64,000 nt of DNA from Halopelagius fulvigenes (GTDB lineage Archaea > Halobacteriota > Halobacteria > Halobacteriales > Haloferacaceae), in the NCBI RefSeq assembly GCF_042662625.1, contig NZ_JBHSXH010000015.1, forward strand, positions 1,674,001-1,738,000, read 5' to 3'. The notes beneath the pieces were generated by a model, which made no database searches, had not been told where the DNA came from, and saw nothing but the letters and a program-made list of their open reading frames with translations. How positions within the stretch are numbered: the stretch's first letter is position 1; every line of letters starts with the position of its first letter. This document shows positions 7,825 through 17,290 of the stretch, piece after piece. The translations under genes were made by a program, and so were the position numbers.

Positions 7825-10800
7825 CATGAAGTCCGAAATCTTCGAGGCTTTGTTCTTGTCGTTCTCGAAGACGGATTCGAGGCTCTTCTCTAAGACTTCG
7901 AGTCGCTGTTTCGTGTAGTCGCGGCAGCCGAACTCCTCGGCCACCTGAATCGCGGTGTCCATGTACTTGTTCACCGATCCGCGGTGGACGGTCAGGTTGA
8001 CCCGGCCGCCGCACTCGCGGCAGTCGCCGGTGAGCGGCATCCGGCGGTACTTCTCGCCGCAGTCGAGACACCGCGTCTCCTGCCGGGCGAACGCGCGGAG
8101 GTTGCCGATGAGGTCCGGCAGGAAGTGGTACTCGATGACGCGTTCGGCCACGTCGGTTTCGTCCACGGCGCGGAGTTTCCGCGACAGTTCCAACTGCGCG
8201 TCCATCTTCTCCATCATCGACCCGAGCGTCTTGTACGCCGAGAGGTCCGGGCCGAGGGCGATGTCGGTGGTGTCGTGGGTGTGCTCGAACCCGCGGTACT
8301 CGTCGTCGGTGCCGAGGGTGTCCTCGCCGAGTTTGATGCGGTCCTCCATCTCGCCGGGGTCGGCCATCTCCAACGTCGCCTCGTAGAACTCCCGCGGGTA
8401 CCGCCGGACGATATCCATGTTGTGCGCCTCGTCGTCTATCTCGGAGGGGTCGATGCGCGAGGACATCACGAGGGGCGCGTCCATCTGGCCCCCGCGCTTG
8501 TCGGGGAGGAACTGTTTCGAGAAGTTGAGAAGACCGTCCATCAGGAGCATCACGCAGTCCTCGTCTCCGTCGCACTGACCGACGAAGATGTCGTTCGCCA
8601 CGAGCGAATGTGTGTCTTCGACGGTGAGACAGTAGGTGTGAGACGTGTCGGACTCGACGTACTCGACGGAGACGACTTCGTCGGTCCAGACGTCGCCTCC
8701 GTCACCGAGTAACCGTTGCGTCCGAGCGTCTGTCTCGGAGACGGCGGACCGAAGCGTCTCCTCTTTCCGGTCGAGATGGAAGCCGACACGCTCGGCAAAT
8801 CGAACGGCGTTTTGAGAGGTTATCTTCAGCACCCACGTCCCGAACTCCGGTACGTCGTCGCCGTAGAACTCCGCTACTGCGCCGGTTTCCGGCGTCCGAC
8901 GTTCCGTGTACGCCTTCGTGGCGATGCCGAACCGTTTCAACGCCGAGACGAGGTCCGTCTTGAGTTCGTCGCTGACTGTGTGGGCACGGATCTCGATGCG
9001 GTCCGTGGAAGCACTCCCGTCGCCGCTGAAGTACGCTGCGAGGAACGCACGGAGCACGCTATCCGAGGACGAGAACACGCAGTCGGGGATTCGCTTCGTC
9101 TCCGCACGTGAACCGGCACCGAGAACCTCGTCGAACAGTACGGCGACGAGTCGGCTAGAGACGGTGAGTTTCCACTCGTTCTCGTCGTACGCTTCGACGC
9201 CGAGACGGTCGGAGAGCGATTCGGTGATGACCTGACGGGCCGACTCGTCGGGGGTGCAAATCGTCGTCTGATAGTACTGACCGGATTCGCGTCGGGTGAA
9301 TCCCTCTGCGGCGTAGTATCCGAGGACGGTTCCGAACCCTTCGTCTACCGTCAGATACCGATCGACCTCAGCCATGTCTCGTCTGATGGAGAGAGAAACG
9401 TCGTCCGGAACGATTTCGGGGAGTTCGTCGCTATCGAACAACTCACAGAGTACGTTCGTCGGGACGCTATCGCGTGATACCCAGTTGTAGACGGTCGAAT
9501 CGCTGACGCCGAGGCGGTCAGCGACGGGCTTCAGATAGCCCGATTCGTCCGTGGCCTCGTCGAACAGCGTCCGAAGACCATCGGAGCCGATACCTCGTAT
9601 CATCAACTCCTCGTTCGGAACCGAGTCGAGTTCGAGGAACGTCTCGAGGAGGTCGTACGAGCGAACTGCGCCGTCGAAGTCGAGCGCCTTCGGGGAGTAC
9701 AGTTCGTCCCCGTCCGAGAGTTCGTTCGCCGGAACGCGTCCGACATCGCCGCCTTCGGAGCGAAGCATCGAGTGGTCGGGCGTCACCGTCAGTTCGCGGC
9801 CGCTCCGCGTCTCGATTCGGATCATGTGGTCCGGCGCGGGATGTTTCGACGCCGCTTCTACGGGTTTCAGAACCTCCTCGCCGGAGTCGTCTATCGACGG
9901 GACGAACACGTCGCCGTCGAGTTCCTGCACCAGCGTTCCGAAGTCGTCCGTCTCCGGGTCGGCGAGGCGTGCTTCGACGAACTCCTCGATTCGCTCGTGG
10001 TGCCACGCGTCGTCTTCGTCGCGGTACCACACCTTCGTCTCCGGGTGGAAACAGTTCCGACGTTTCGCGGCGTGAAAGTACGGATGAGCGTACCCGACCG
10101 CTGCTGACGTAAATCCGACAACTCTGCCGACGACGGCGGCGGAGGTGTGGGGTGCCATCCCGAAGACCAGTTCGCCGATGAGGTCGTCGCGTTCTTCGAC
10201 CCCGTAGAACGGGTCGAGGCCGTAGAACTGGGTCAGAAGGTCGTCCACGAAGTCGGCCGTCTTCAGCATGTGCTCGGCCGCGCCGTCCGAGAGGACGATG
10301 TCTTGGACTTTGAGTTCGACCAGTTGGTCGTCGAACTGGAGGGGTTCGCCGTCGATGTCCGTCTCGTAGCCGAGTTCGCGGAAGTGGTCGGCCGTGACGT
10401 CGAGTTCCTCGGGGCGGACGGCGGTGACGGGCAGGTCCGTCATGTCGTAGCGGACGGTGCCGTCCTTGAACGAGGAGACGCCGTTCTTCGCCCGCAGGAC
10501 GCCCTTCTCGATGGGTTCGGGCGTCTTGTTCGAGGAGGTGAGGCCCTTCACGCCCTTCAGGATGGGGAACGAAGACTCGCGTTCGCCGACGTTCTCCAAC
10601 GCCTCGCGGAGTTCCGTCGAGAGGTCGATCTGGAACCAGTCGGGGCTCTCGACCTCCCGTTCGCACCGGTCGCAGTAGACGCGCCCCGACTCGTCGGGTT
10701 CGCGGACGGTGCCGCACTCCTCGCACTCGTAGTAGGGTTCGGTGTGGGCGTCGCAGTCGGGGCACTTCGATTTGAACGTGTGCGCGCCGCAGTCCGGGCA

Positions 10801-12900
10801 CTCCCTGTCGCCGACGCGGACGTTCACCTCGCCGCGGACGCCCTCGTCGTTTCTGGCGCGGGCGGCCTCGCTCACGTCGCGTTGGTTGCCGCCCATCTCG
10901 CCGATGGGAAAGAGGGTGTGGACCGCCGGCGAGAGGTCCCTCGATTCGGACTTCTCCGGGCGGCCCATCCGGTTGCCGATGCGCGTCGGCGCCCGTTCTC
11001 GAATCTCGAACGGCGCAACCTCATTGACGGCTTTCACCGCGTTCTCGCCGCCGTCCCACTTTCGGGCCTCCGGCGAGAGGTCGTCCGCCTCCCACGTCCG
11101 TTCGAGGCCGGTCGTCAGTCCCAGCGAGCGAACGAGGGGACGCCACTCGGGGACGCGAATCGTCTCGTCGGACTGCGAGTGCTCGACGAGGAGGCGTTCG
11201 AGGACGCTCCGGACCGTCTCCGTGCGTTCGAGTTCGAGGACGCCGTCGCCGCCCTCGGGGCCTTCGGGGCGGACGACCACCCCGCCGTCGGGCTTCGCGT
11301 CCACGATTTGGCCGTCCGCGGCGGCGTCCGCCAGCGTCTCGAACTCCTCGACGCTCACGTCGTGCCAGAGGTACGTGTAGTCGGGGTGGAGGGGGCAGTC
11401 GTACTCGGCGGCCCACTCGAAGGCGTCCTCGGGCGAGGGGTGTTCGAGGTCGACGCTCGGGTCGTCCTCGAACGCCTGCACGGGCGCGCCCGCGGCGTCG
11501 AACTCCTGAATCCACCACTCGTAGACGTAGGAGGCGGGCGCGAGGGGGTGGTTGTTCTCGACGAACTCGCCGAAGTTGACGAGGTACTCGCCCAGATCGA
11601 GGATCTTCTCGACGCCGTTCCGGACTTCGAGGGCCTCTTCGGGGTCGTCGATGCGCCGCACGTCGCCGTTGGCGAGGCGAACCGTCGGCCCCTCGATGGA
11701 GTCGACGGGGACGACGCCGCCGGCCTTCCCGGGCCGTTCGGTCTTTATCTGCGTCCCGGTGGCGAGGAAGTCGTCCACGAGGTGCATCGTCGCGGGGTGG
11801 ACGCCCGCCGTCGCGAACCCGTGGTTCCGTGATCGGCCGTAGCGGAGTCTGAACCCGCCCTCGGCGCTGGGGTGGCCGAAGACGGGGCGGCCGGCGATGA
11901 GGTCACGGAGGTACTTCGTCGCCGGTTCGACGCGGGCGGGACCGGCGGGTTCGGCGGGCGAGTCGTCCGCCTCCTCCCCCGCCGCGCCGTCCTCGCTCTC
12001 GTCGGCGGCGTCCTCGTCGGCGTCGGCCGCGTCTTCCGCCTCGTCCGTCCCGCCGTCCTTGCCGATGGTGCCGTCGATGAGGTCCTGCAGCCACGGCCAA
12101 TCGACCTCGTCGAGTTGGCGGGTGTAGCGCTGAATCTTCGGGGCCTTGAGGGCGATACCCTCGGCCATGACGAGACACATGCCGCCGCGAGCGGAGTTGG
12201 TGTCCACGCGCTCTAAGTCGCGGAAGCCGGACACCTCCTCGTCGCCCGTCGCCTCGCCGTCGAGCATGATGGGCATGTGCTCCGCGATGAACTTCGTCTC
12301 CTTGTCCTTCGGCGAGTACTGGAGGCCGGTCTCCTTGTCGTAGAGGGCGATCTCCTCGGCGTAGCGCTCGACTTCGATGTCTCTGGCGTTGTACTCCTCG
12401 ATACCGAGGAGGGAGCGAGCGTAGTCGGCGACGAGAACCGATAGCGCTTGGGCCGTCCCGCCGGCGGAGCGAATCGGGCCGGCGTAGTAGACGTTGACGA
12501 ACTCGGTGCCGTCGTCGTTCTCCAGGATCTCGACGCGGTCGATGCCCTCGATGGGGGCGGCGACGACGCCCTCGGTGAGGAGGGCGACGGCCGTCCGAAC
12601 CGCGCCCTCGACTTTGCCCTCGCGGGAGTCGTAGTCGCCGACGCTGCCCTCCACGAAGTCGGTGACGAGTTCGAGGGCGGCCTCCTCGCGGGACATCTGC
12701 CCTTCGAGTTCGCGGACGCGTTCCGCGACGCCCGGGATACCGAGGATGTTCTCCACCCGGTCGGCCATGTCCTTGGCGACCGGTATCTCCACGTCCGTCT
12801 CGGGGTCGTGCCCCTGCGCCTTCGCCGCGCGCGCGGTGTCGAACGCCTCGTCGAGGCGGTCTTCGATGCGCGCGAAGTACTGTTCGTCCTCTCGTCTCAC
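7822..12900 (-). CDS. polD2: DNA polymerase D large subunit DP2, intein-containing precursor
   Basis: The 1692-residue precursor starts at GTG 12900, three bases after the upstream PPC gene. Removing the intein (residues 950-1442) leaves a 1199-residue DP2, the normal family length. DP2 is the catalytic subunit of archaeal replicative polymerase D. The catalytic motif NCDGDED is visible, and the intein sits exactly between its Asn and Cys. Two zinc sites are present: CPDCG...CPDCD...CEECG...CDRC around residues 700-748, and CLDCGEKY...CRECGG around 1608-1630. An Asp/Glu/Ala linker near residues 275-320 is a haloarchaeal insertion. The partner small subunit DP1 begins at 63573. Confidence 0.97.
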   Translation of the reverse strand: MRREDEQYFARIEDRLDEAFDTARAAKAQGHDPETDVEIPVAKDMADRVENILGIPGVAERVRELEGQMSREEAALELVTDFVEGSVGDYDSREGKVEGAVRTAVALLTEGVVAAPIEGIDRVEILENDDGTEFVNVYYAGPIRSAGGTAQALSVLVADYARSLLGIEEYNARDIEVERYAEEIALYDKETGLQYSPKDKETKFIAEHMPIMLDGEATGDEEVSGFRDLERVDTNSARGGMCLVMAEGIALKAPKIQRYTRQLDEVDWPWLQDLIDGTIGKDGGTDEAEDAADADEDAADESEDGAAGEEADDSPAEPAGPARVEPATKYLRDLIAGRPVFGHPSAEGGFRLRYGRSRNHGFATAGVHPATMHLVDDFLATGTQIKTERPGKAGGVVPVDSIEGPTVRLANGDVRRIDDPEEALEVRNGVEKILDLGEYLVNFGEFVENNHPLAPASYVYEWWIQEFDAAGAPVQAFEDDPSVDLEHPSPEDAFEWAAEYDCPLHPDYTYLWHDVSVEEFETLADAAADGQIVDAKPDGGVVVRPEGPEGGDGVLELERTETVRSVLERLLVEHSQSDETIRVPEWRPLVRSLGLTTGLERTWEADDLSPEARKWDGGENAVKAVNEVAPFEIRERAPTRIGNRMGRPEKSESRDLSPAVHTLFPIGEMGGNQRDVSEAARARNDEGVRGEVNVRVGDRECPDCGAHTFKSKCPDCDAHTEPYYECEECGTVREPDESGRVYCDRCEREVESPDWFQIDLSTELREALENVGERESSFPILKGVKGLTSSNKTPEPIEKGVLRAKNGVSSFKDGTVRYDMTDLPVTAVRPEELDVTADHFRELGYETDIDGEPLQFDDQLVELKVQDIVLSDGAAEHMLKTADFVDDLLTQFYGLDPFYGVEERDDLIGELVFGMAPHTSAAVVGRVVGFTSAAVGYAHPYFHAAKRRNCFHPETKVWYRDEDDAWHHERIEEFVEARLADPETDDFGTLVQELDGDVFVPSIDDSGEEVLKPVEAASKHPAPDHMIRIETRSGRELTVTPDHSMLRSEGGDVGRVPANELSDGDELYSPKALDFDGAVRSYDLLETFLELDSVPNEELMIRGIGSDGLRTLFDEATDESGYLKPVADRLGVSDSTVYNWVSRDSVPTNVLCELFDSDELPEIVPDDVSLSIRRDMAEVDRYLTVDEGFGTVLGYYAAEGFTRRESGQYYQTTICTPDESARQVITESLSDRLGVEAYDENEWKLTVSSRLVAVLFDEVLGAGSRAETKRIPDCVFSSSDSVLRAFLAAYFSGDGSASTDRIEIRAHTVSDELKTDLVSALKRFGIATKAYTERRTPETGAVAEFYGDDVPEFGTWVLKITSQNAVRFAERVGFHLDRKEETLRSAVSETDARTQRLLGDGGDVWTDEVVSVEYVESDTSHTYCLTVEDTHSLVANDIFVGQCDGDEDCVMLLMDGLLNFSKQFLPDKRGGQMDAPLVMSSRIDPSEIDDEAHNMDIVRRYPREFYEATLEMADPGEMEDRIKLGEDTLGTDDEYRGFEHTHDTTDIALGPDLSAYKTLGSMMEKMDAQLELSRKLRAVDETDVAERVIEYHFLPDLIGNLRAFARQETRCLDCGEKYRRMPLTGDCRECGGRVNLTVHRGSVNKYMDTAIQVAEEFGCRDYTKQRLEVLEKSLESVFENDKNKASKISDFM
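8575..10053 (-). mobile_element. intein with LAGLIDADG homing endonuclease inside DP2
   Basis: Residues 950-1442 of the precursor (493 aa) form the intein. It starts at Cys (CFHPETKVWY, block A), with block B visible as TVTPDHSML. Two LAGLIDADG-type endonuclease motifs, LGYYAAEGF and AAYFSGDGS, keep their acidic residues, so the endonuclease looks intact. The C-terminal splicing block is THSLVANDIFVGQ, followed by extein Cys. The last residue is Gln instead of the usual Asn and the penultimate is Gly instead of His. A C-terminal Gln is known from the Pyrococcus abyssi PolII intein, which is at the homologous gene. Confidence 0.95.
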
Positions 12901-12903
12901 GGC

Positions 12904-13323
12904 TTACAACCAGAGGTCGAGGTCGGTCACGTCGTCGTGTTCCCGTTCGAGGGGTTCGTCGAACGCGCGGATGTACATCTCGCCGGCGAAGACGGTGCCG
13001 GCGTTGAGGTGGCCCGCGAGCGACTGCCCGCTTCGGCGGGAGAGGACCGCGTGGGTGTGGGCGAACGGTTCGCCGTCGAGGAGGGCGACGTTGCCGACGC
13101 AGGCGGCGACTTCGAGGGGTTCGTCGAACGTCACCGAGCGGTACTCCTTCTCGTCTTGGTCGTAGAACCAGACGTCGGCGTCCTGCACCGCGCCCATCGC
13201 GTTGAACCACGCCGACTCGATGTCTTCGAGTTCGGCGAACTCCTCTATCTCCTCGCGCCAGTCCGCGCCGTTGTCCAGCGAGACGAGAAACTCGCGGCTG
13301 GACTCGACCTCCCGATAGTTCAT
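12904..13323 (-). CDS. PPC (DUF296) domain protein
   Basis: A 139-residue protein starting at ATG 13323 (MNYREVESSREF). It consists of a single PPC/DUF296 domain: LEDIESAWFNAMGAVQDADVWFYD, then PFAHTHAVLS and AGHLNAGTVFAGEMYIRAF, whose conserved histidines bind metal in solved family members. It lies three bases before the DP2 start on the same strand and is likely cotranscribed. In archaea and bacteria the domain is often called a predicted DNA-binding protein, but the mode of action is unclear. Confidence 0.9.
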   Translation of the reverse strand: MNYREVESSREFLVSLDNGADWREEIEEFAELEDIESAWFNAMGAVQDADVWFYDQDEKEYRSVTFDEPLEVAACVGNVALLDGEPFAHTHAVLSRRSGQSLAGHLNAGTVFAGEMYIRAFDEPLEREHDDVTDLDLWL

Positions 13324-13517
13324 GGGACCGACAACGGCGGACGCCACCAAAAACCTTCAGTCTCGTCGGGACGTGCGACCCTCGGGAGTCGGCTTCGGAG
13401 AAGGGTTCCGGCCCGTCGGCCGGGCCGTCGTGCGTCGTTCGTGGTACGTCGTACGTCGAAGCGGTCGGAACCGATCCGGGGACGTGCCCGCGCCCCCGGA
13501 CCGACGGGCCCGAGCGT

Positions 13518-13685
13518 TCAGGCCCACTCCGGAAGCGACGGCGCGTCCTCTACCCGCATCGAAATCCACGCCTCGTCGCGGGAGATGTCCGCGATGATGA
13601 ACTCCGAACGGGAGGGACTGGAGTCCACCGAGGCCATGACCTCGGCGCGCGTCGCACCGATATTCGCCGTCGCATTCGGCGTCAT
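13518..13685 (-). CDS. small conserved haloarchaeal protein (DUF7556-like)
   Basis: A 55-residue frame from ATG 13685 (MTPNATANIG) to TGA at 13518, ending APSLPEWA. Its third codon positions are GC-rich as in real genes here. A strong TATA box (TATATAAA at 13708-13715 on the plus strand, read on the minus strand as TTTATATA) is 23-30 bases before the start, so a leaderless transcript is expected. The sequence resembles a short family I recall as DUF7556; no function is known. Confidence 0.75.
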   Translation of the reverse strand: MTPNATANIGATRAEVMASVDSSPSRSEFIIADISRDEAWISMRVEDAPSLPEWA

Positions 13686-13707
13686 GTTTGATAGTGTGTA
13701 ACACTCG

Positions 13708-13715
13708 TATATAAA
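13708..13715 (-). promoter_or_regulatory. TATA box for the DUF7556-like gene
   Basis: The minus strand reads GGGTTTATATACG, with the TATA core 23-30 bases before ATG 13685. This is the spacing expected for a leaderless haloarchaeal mRNA. Confidence 0.7.
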
Positions 13716-13954
13716 CCCGTCGGAATGACTGTTCTCTTCGTAGGCTTACTCGGAAATATGTTCCGACATGCGGGGAAAATTCCAGTGATGGTGGTGTATT
13801 TCGAGTCTCAGTGGAGGAGAGTTCGACGGACGACCACCGTAGGTCCGGGGAGTTTCCGGGCGCGGGTGCGGGTCGGGGGCGTCGGCGTCGCGTCCGCGGG
13901 AAATCGTCGCAGACGTTCGCAGACTACAAGAGGTGGCGGGCAGTATGGCGCGGT

Positions 13955-14800
13955 ATGCACGTAGCCGACGCGATGACCCCCCGAGAGGACGTCGTTACGG
14001 TCGAACTCCCGGGGACGCGCGACGACGTTCTTGAGTATCTCCAAGAGCGCGGCTTCTCCTCCGTACCGGTCGTCAAGCGGGACGAGGACAGAGAGGAGTA
14101 CCGCGGCCTGATATCGCGGGAGGACCTCATCGAACACCCCGACGAGGACCAACTCGCCGTCCTGATGAACGACGTTCCCACGACGACGCGGGACACGTCC
14201 GTCGAGGACGTGGCCCGCCTGATGGTCGAGGAGGGGTACCGGCGCATCCCCGTCGTGGACGGGGAACTGGAGGGTATCGTCACCGTCACCGACGTGGTTC
14301 GCGCCATCGCCCGCGGCGAAGTCGAGTGCGACGCGACGGCCGACGAGGTGGCCACGAGCGACGTGAACACGACGTGGGTCGAGACGCCGTTGACGGTGGC
14401 CGAGCGCGAGATATACTACGCGAACGTCCCCTACGCCGTCGCACTGGGCGAGGAGGGCGGGATGGCCGGCATCCTCACCGAGGTGGACATCATCGAAGTC
14501 GCCCGCGTCGTCGAGGGCGAGGACGGCACCGGCGACTCGGTGGCCGGACAGGAGGACGACTGGATGTGGGAGGGAATCCAAGGCGTCGGCAACCGCTACG
14601 TGCCGACCCGGAACGTGGAGATTCCCGTCGAACCCGTCTCGGAGTTCATGAGCACCGAGATGGTGACCGTCTCGAAGCGGAAGTCCGCCAAGGAGGCCGC
14701 GCAGGCGATGATAACCGAGGACATCGAACAGATTCCGCTCGTCGGCGGTGACCAACTCCTCGGCATCGTCCGCGACATCGACCTGCTGGAGGCGTTGTGA
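13955..14800 (+). CDS. four-CBS-domain protein
   Basis: A 281-residue soluble protein beginning at ATG 13955 (MHVADAMTPREDVVTV). It consists of two CBS pairs: each repeat has the pattern V-x-x-x-M-T/S-x-x-x-x-T-V followed by GIVT-x-x-D-V, as in MHVADAMTP, LMNDVPTTTRDTS, DEVATSDVNTTW and VSEFMSTEMVTV. CBS pairs bind adenine nucleotides, and stand-alone proteins act as energy sensors or regulators of partner enzymes. It ends one base before the glycyl-tRNA synthetase start, so the two are likely cotranscribed. An in-frame extension upstream of 13955 is arginine-rich and unlikely to be translated. Confidence 0.88.
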   Translation: MHVADAMTPREDVVTVELPGTRDDVLEYLQERGFSSVPVVKRDEDREEYRGLISREDLIEHPDEDQLAVLMNDVPTTTRDTSVEDVARLMVEEGYRRIPVVDGELEGIVTVTDVVRAIARGEVECDATADEVATSDVNTTWVETPLTVAEREIYYANVPYAVALGEEGGMAGILTEVDIIEVARVVEGEDGTGDSVAGQEDDWMWEGIQGVGNRYVPTRNVEIPVEPVSEFMSTEMVTVSKRKSAKEAAQAMITEDIEQIPLVGGDQLLGIVRDIDLLEAL

Positions 14801-14801
14801 G

Positions 14802-16598
14802 ATGCCGGAGCGAACCGAAGGCGAACGACTCGCGGAACTGGCCAAGCGCCGCGGTTACTTCTTCGGGTCGAACGCCGCCTACGGCGGCGCGGCGGGCTTC
14901 TACACGTTCGGTCCGCAGGGCGCGGCCCTGAAGAGCAACGTCGAAGAGGCGTGGCGCGACCGGTTCACGGTCAAGGAGGGGAACCTCGAAATCGAAGCGC
15001 CGACCATCATGCCCGAACCGGTCTTCGAGGCGTCGGGTCACCTCGACGGCTTCGACGACATGCTCGTGGAGTGCCCCGAGTGCGGTGAGTCCCACCGCGC
15101 GGACCACCTCATCGAGGACGAGACCGACATCGAGGACGCCGAGTCATACCCCGTCGAGGAAGTCGAGTCCCTCATCGCGGACAACGACCTGCGGTGCCCG
15201 AACTGCGGCGCGGAACTCGCGGGGGAGTCCGTCGAGGACTTCAATCTCATGTTCGAGACGAACATCGGTCCCGGCTCCTCGACGCCGGGCTACCTCCGCC
15301 CGGAGACGGCGCAGGGCATCTTCGTGGAGTTCCCGCGCATCAAGGAGTACGCCCGAAACAGCCTCCCGTTCGGCGTGACCCAGATCGGCCGGGCGTACCG
15401 CAACGAGATCTCGCCGCGGAAGAGCATCGTCCGCACCCGCGAGTTCACGCAGGCGGAGTTAGAGCAGTTCGTCGACCCCGAACGCGACGAACCCGACCTC
15501 TCGGCCGTCGAGGACGTGGACGTCGTCCTCTACCCCGCCGCGGAACAGCAGAAGGACGACGGCGAGTACGTCGAGACGACCATCGGCGAGGCAGTCGAGG
15601 AGGGAATTATCGGCAACGCGTGGGTCGGCTACTTCCTCGGCATCGCCCAAGGCTGGTACGAATGGGTCGGCGTGGACATGGACCGCTTCCGGTTCCGCCA
15701 ACACCTCACCGGCGAACGCGCCCACTACGCCGCGGACTGCTGGGACGCCGAGAGCGAGGTGGACGGCGACTGGATCGAAATCGCGGGCTTCGCCTACCGC
15801 GGCGACTACGACCTCTCGAAGCACGGCGAGTACGGCGACGACGACTTCACCGTCTTCCGCCAGTACGACGAACCGAAGACGGTCGAACGCGCCGTCGTGG
15901 AACCCGACATGAGCGTTCTGGGGCCGGAGTTCGGCGGGAAGGCCGCCGACATCGCGGAGGCGTTGGAGACGCTGGCGGAACGGAACCCCGACGCCTTCGA
16001 CGGCGACGAGGTGACGGTCGAAGTCGGCGGCGAGGAGTTCGCCGTCGAGACGGAGGTGACGAACTTCCGCGTCGAAGAGCAGACCATCGCGGGCAAGCAC
16101 ATCACGCCGCACGTGGTCGAACCGTCGTTCGGCGTCGATAGGACCGTCTACACCCTGCTGGCGCACGCCTACAGCGAGGACGAGGTGGACGGCGAGGAGC
16201 GGACGTACCTCTCCTTGGAACCGGGCGTCGCCCCCACCGACGTGGGCGTGTTCCCCCTCGTCAGCAACGTCGACGAACTGATAGCGCGCTCCGAGGACGT
16301 GGTCGAGCAACTGCGCGACGCTGGGTTCTCGGTCGTCTACGACGACTCCGGCAGCATCGGGCGGCGCTACCGCCGGCAGGACGAAGTCGGGACGCCGTTC
16401 TGCGTGACGGTGGACCGCGACGGCATCGAGGGCAACGGCCCCGACACCGTCACCGTCCGCGCGCGCGACTCCGGGCGGCAGGTTCGCGTTCCCGTCGCCG
16501 AACTCGTCGGCCAACTCCGCGCACTCCGCGACGGGGACCGGTCGTTCGACGAGGTGGCCCAGACGTACGAGGAAGTCACCGCGGGCGCGGACGCGTAA
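14802..16598 (+). CDS. glyS: glycyl-tRNA synthetase
   Basis: A 598-residue class II synthetase of the archaeal/eukaryotic alpha2 type. The N-terminus (RRGYFFGSNAAYGGAAGFY) is typical. A zinc-binding insertion carries CPECGESHRADH and CPNCGAEL (about residues 87-145). Motif 2 is AYRNEISPRKSIVRTREFTQ, motif 3 is GVDRTVYTLL, and the anticodon-binding domain occupies the last 130 residues (DVGVFPLVSN, GSIGRRYRRQDEVGTPFCVT). It charges tRNA-Gly with glycine. The start ATG 14802 follows the CBS gene stop by one base, and the downstream kinase gene starts five bases after its stop. Confidence 0.97.
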   Translation: MPERTEGERLAELAKRRGYFFGSNAAYGGAAGFYTFGPQGAALKSNVEEAWRDRFTVKEGNLEIEAPTIMPEPVFEASGHLDGFDDMLVECPECGESHRADHLIEDETDIEDAESYPVEEVESLIADNDLRCPNCGAELAGESVEDFNLMFETNIGPGSSTPGYLRPETAQGIFVEFPRIKEYARNSLPFGVTQIGRAYRNEISPRKSIVRTREFTQAELEQFVDPERDEPDLSAVEDVDVVLYPAAEQQKDDGEYVETTIGEAVEEGIIGNAWVGYFLGIAQGWYEWVGVDMDRFRFRQHLTGERAHYAADCWDAESEVDGDWIEIAGFAYRGDYDLSKHGEYGDDDFTVFRQYDEPKTVERAVVEPDMSVLGPEFGGKAADIAEALETLAERNPDAFDGDEVTVEVGGEEFAVETEVTNFRVEEQTIAGKHITPHVVEPSFGVDRTVYTLLAHAYSEDEVDGEERTYLSLEPGVAPTDVGVFPLVSNVDELIARSEDVVEQLRDAGFSVVYDDSGSIGRRYRRQDEVGTPFCVTVDRDGIEGNGPDTVTVRARDSGRQVRVPVAELVGQLRALRDGDRSFDEVAQTYEEVTAGADA

Positions 16599-16603
16599 CG
16601 AGC

Positions 16604-17224
16604 GTGAGTGCTCCCGCCCCCGCCCGTCCGAGCGAGAGCGAGGTGAAGCGCCGCCTCGTCCACGCCTGCGGCGTCGGACTGCCCCTCCCGTACCTGCTGG
16701 GCCTCCTGACGTGGCGGCAGCTCGGCTGGATGATGCTCGGCCTCTCCGCCGTCGTCGCCGGACTGGAGGTGATTCGGCTGGTCGTCGGCCTCGACTGGAA
16801 GGTGTTCGACGAACTCACCCGCTCCTACGAGGAGACGAACCCCGCGGGGTACGCGCTGTACATCTTCAGCACCACCGCCGTCGCACTCGTGTTTCGACCG
16901 GAAATCGCCGTGCCGGGGATGCTGATGCTCGCCATCGGCGACCCGGTGAGCGGTCTGCTCGGACGGACGCGGGAGGCGGGCGAACGGAAGCGCGTCTCGA
17001 CGCTGGCGGCGATGTTCCTCGTCTGTCTCGGCGTCGGACTGCCGTTTCTCGTCCCCGCGGCGGGACCGGTCGTCGGGAGCGTCGCCGCCGTCGCGGGCGC
17101 GTTGGGCGCGACGCTGGCCGACGGGGTGAAGCCCGTCGTCGCGGGCTACGTCGTGGACGACAACCTGTCGATTCCGCCGACGGCCTGTCTCGCCATCGCG
17201 GGCGTCCTGTTCGCCGTCGGGTGA
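16604..17224 (+). CDS. dolichol kinase-like / phosphatidate cytidylyltransferase-fold membrane protein
   Basis: A 206-residue integral membrane protein starting at GTG 16604. It has about six hydrophobic segments and the SEC59/VTE5-type motifs MLAIGDPVSGLLGR and GALGATLADGVKPVV, in which the Asp residues are thought to bind CTP. By family knowledge, archaeal homologues phosphorylate dolichol or related isoprenols with CTP for N-glycan carrier recycling; the exact substrate is an inference. It is tightly linked to glyS. Confidence 0.8.
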   Translation: MSAPAPARPSESEVKRRLVHACGVGLPLPYLLGLLTWRQLGWMMLGLSAVVAGLEVIRLVVGLDWKVFDELTRSYEETNPAGYALYIFSTTAVALVFRPEIAVPGMLMLAIGDPVSGLLGRTREAGERKRVSTLAAMFLVCLGVGLPFLVPAAGPVVGSVAAVAGALGATLADGVKPVVAGYVVDDNLSIPPTACLAIAGVLFAVG

Positions 17225-17290
17225 GGCGGCGGCGGCGTCCTCGGCGGACGGCCACGGGGTGTTTTTACCGGCCGCGACCTACGTCACGAC

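Noticed and set aside
10147..11832. A 561-codon open frame on the plus strand.
   Set aside because: It is antisense to the DP2 gene, which is supported by strong domain evidence; its composition is the mirror of that gene.
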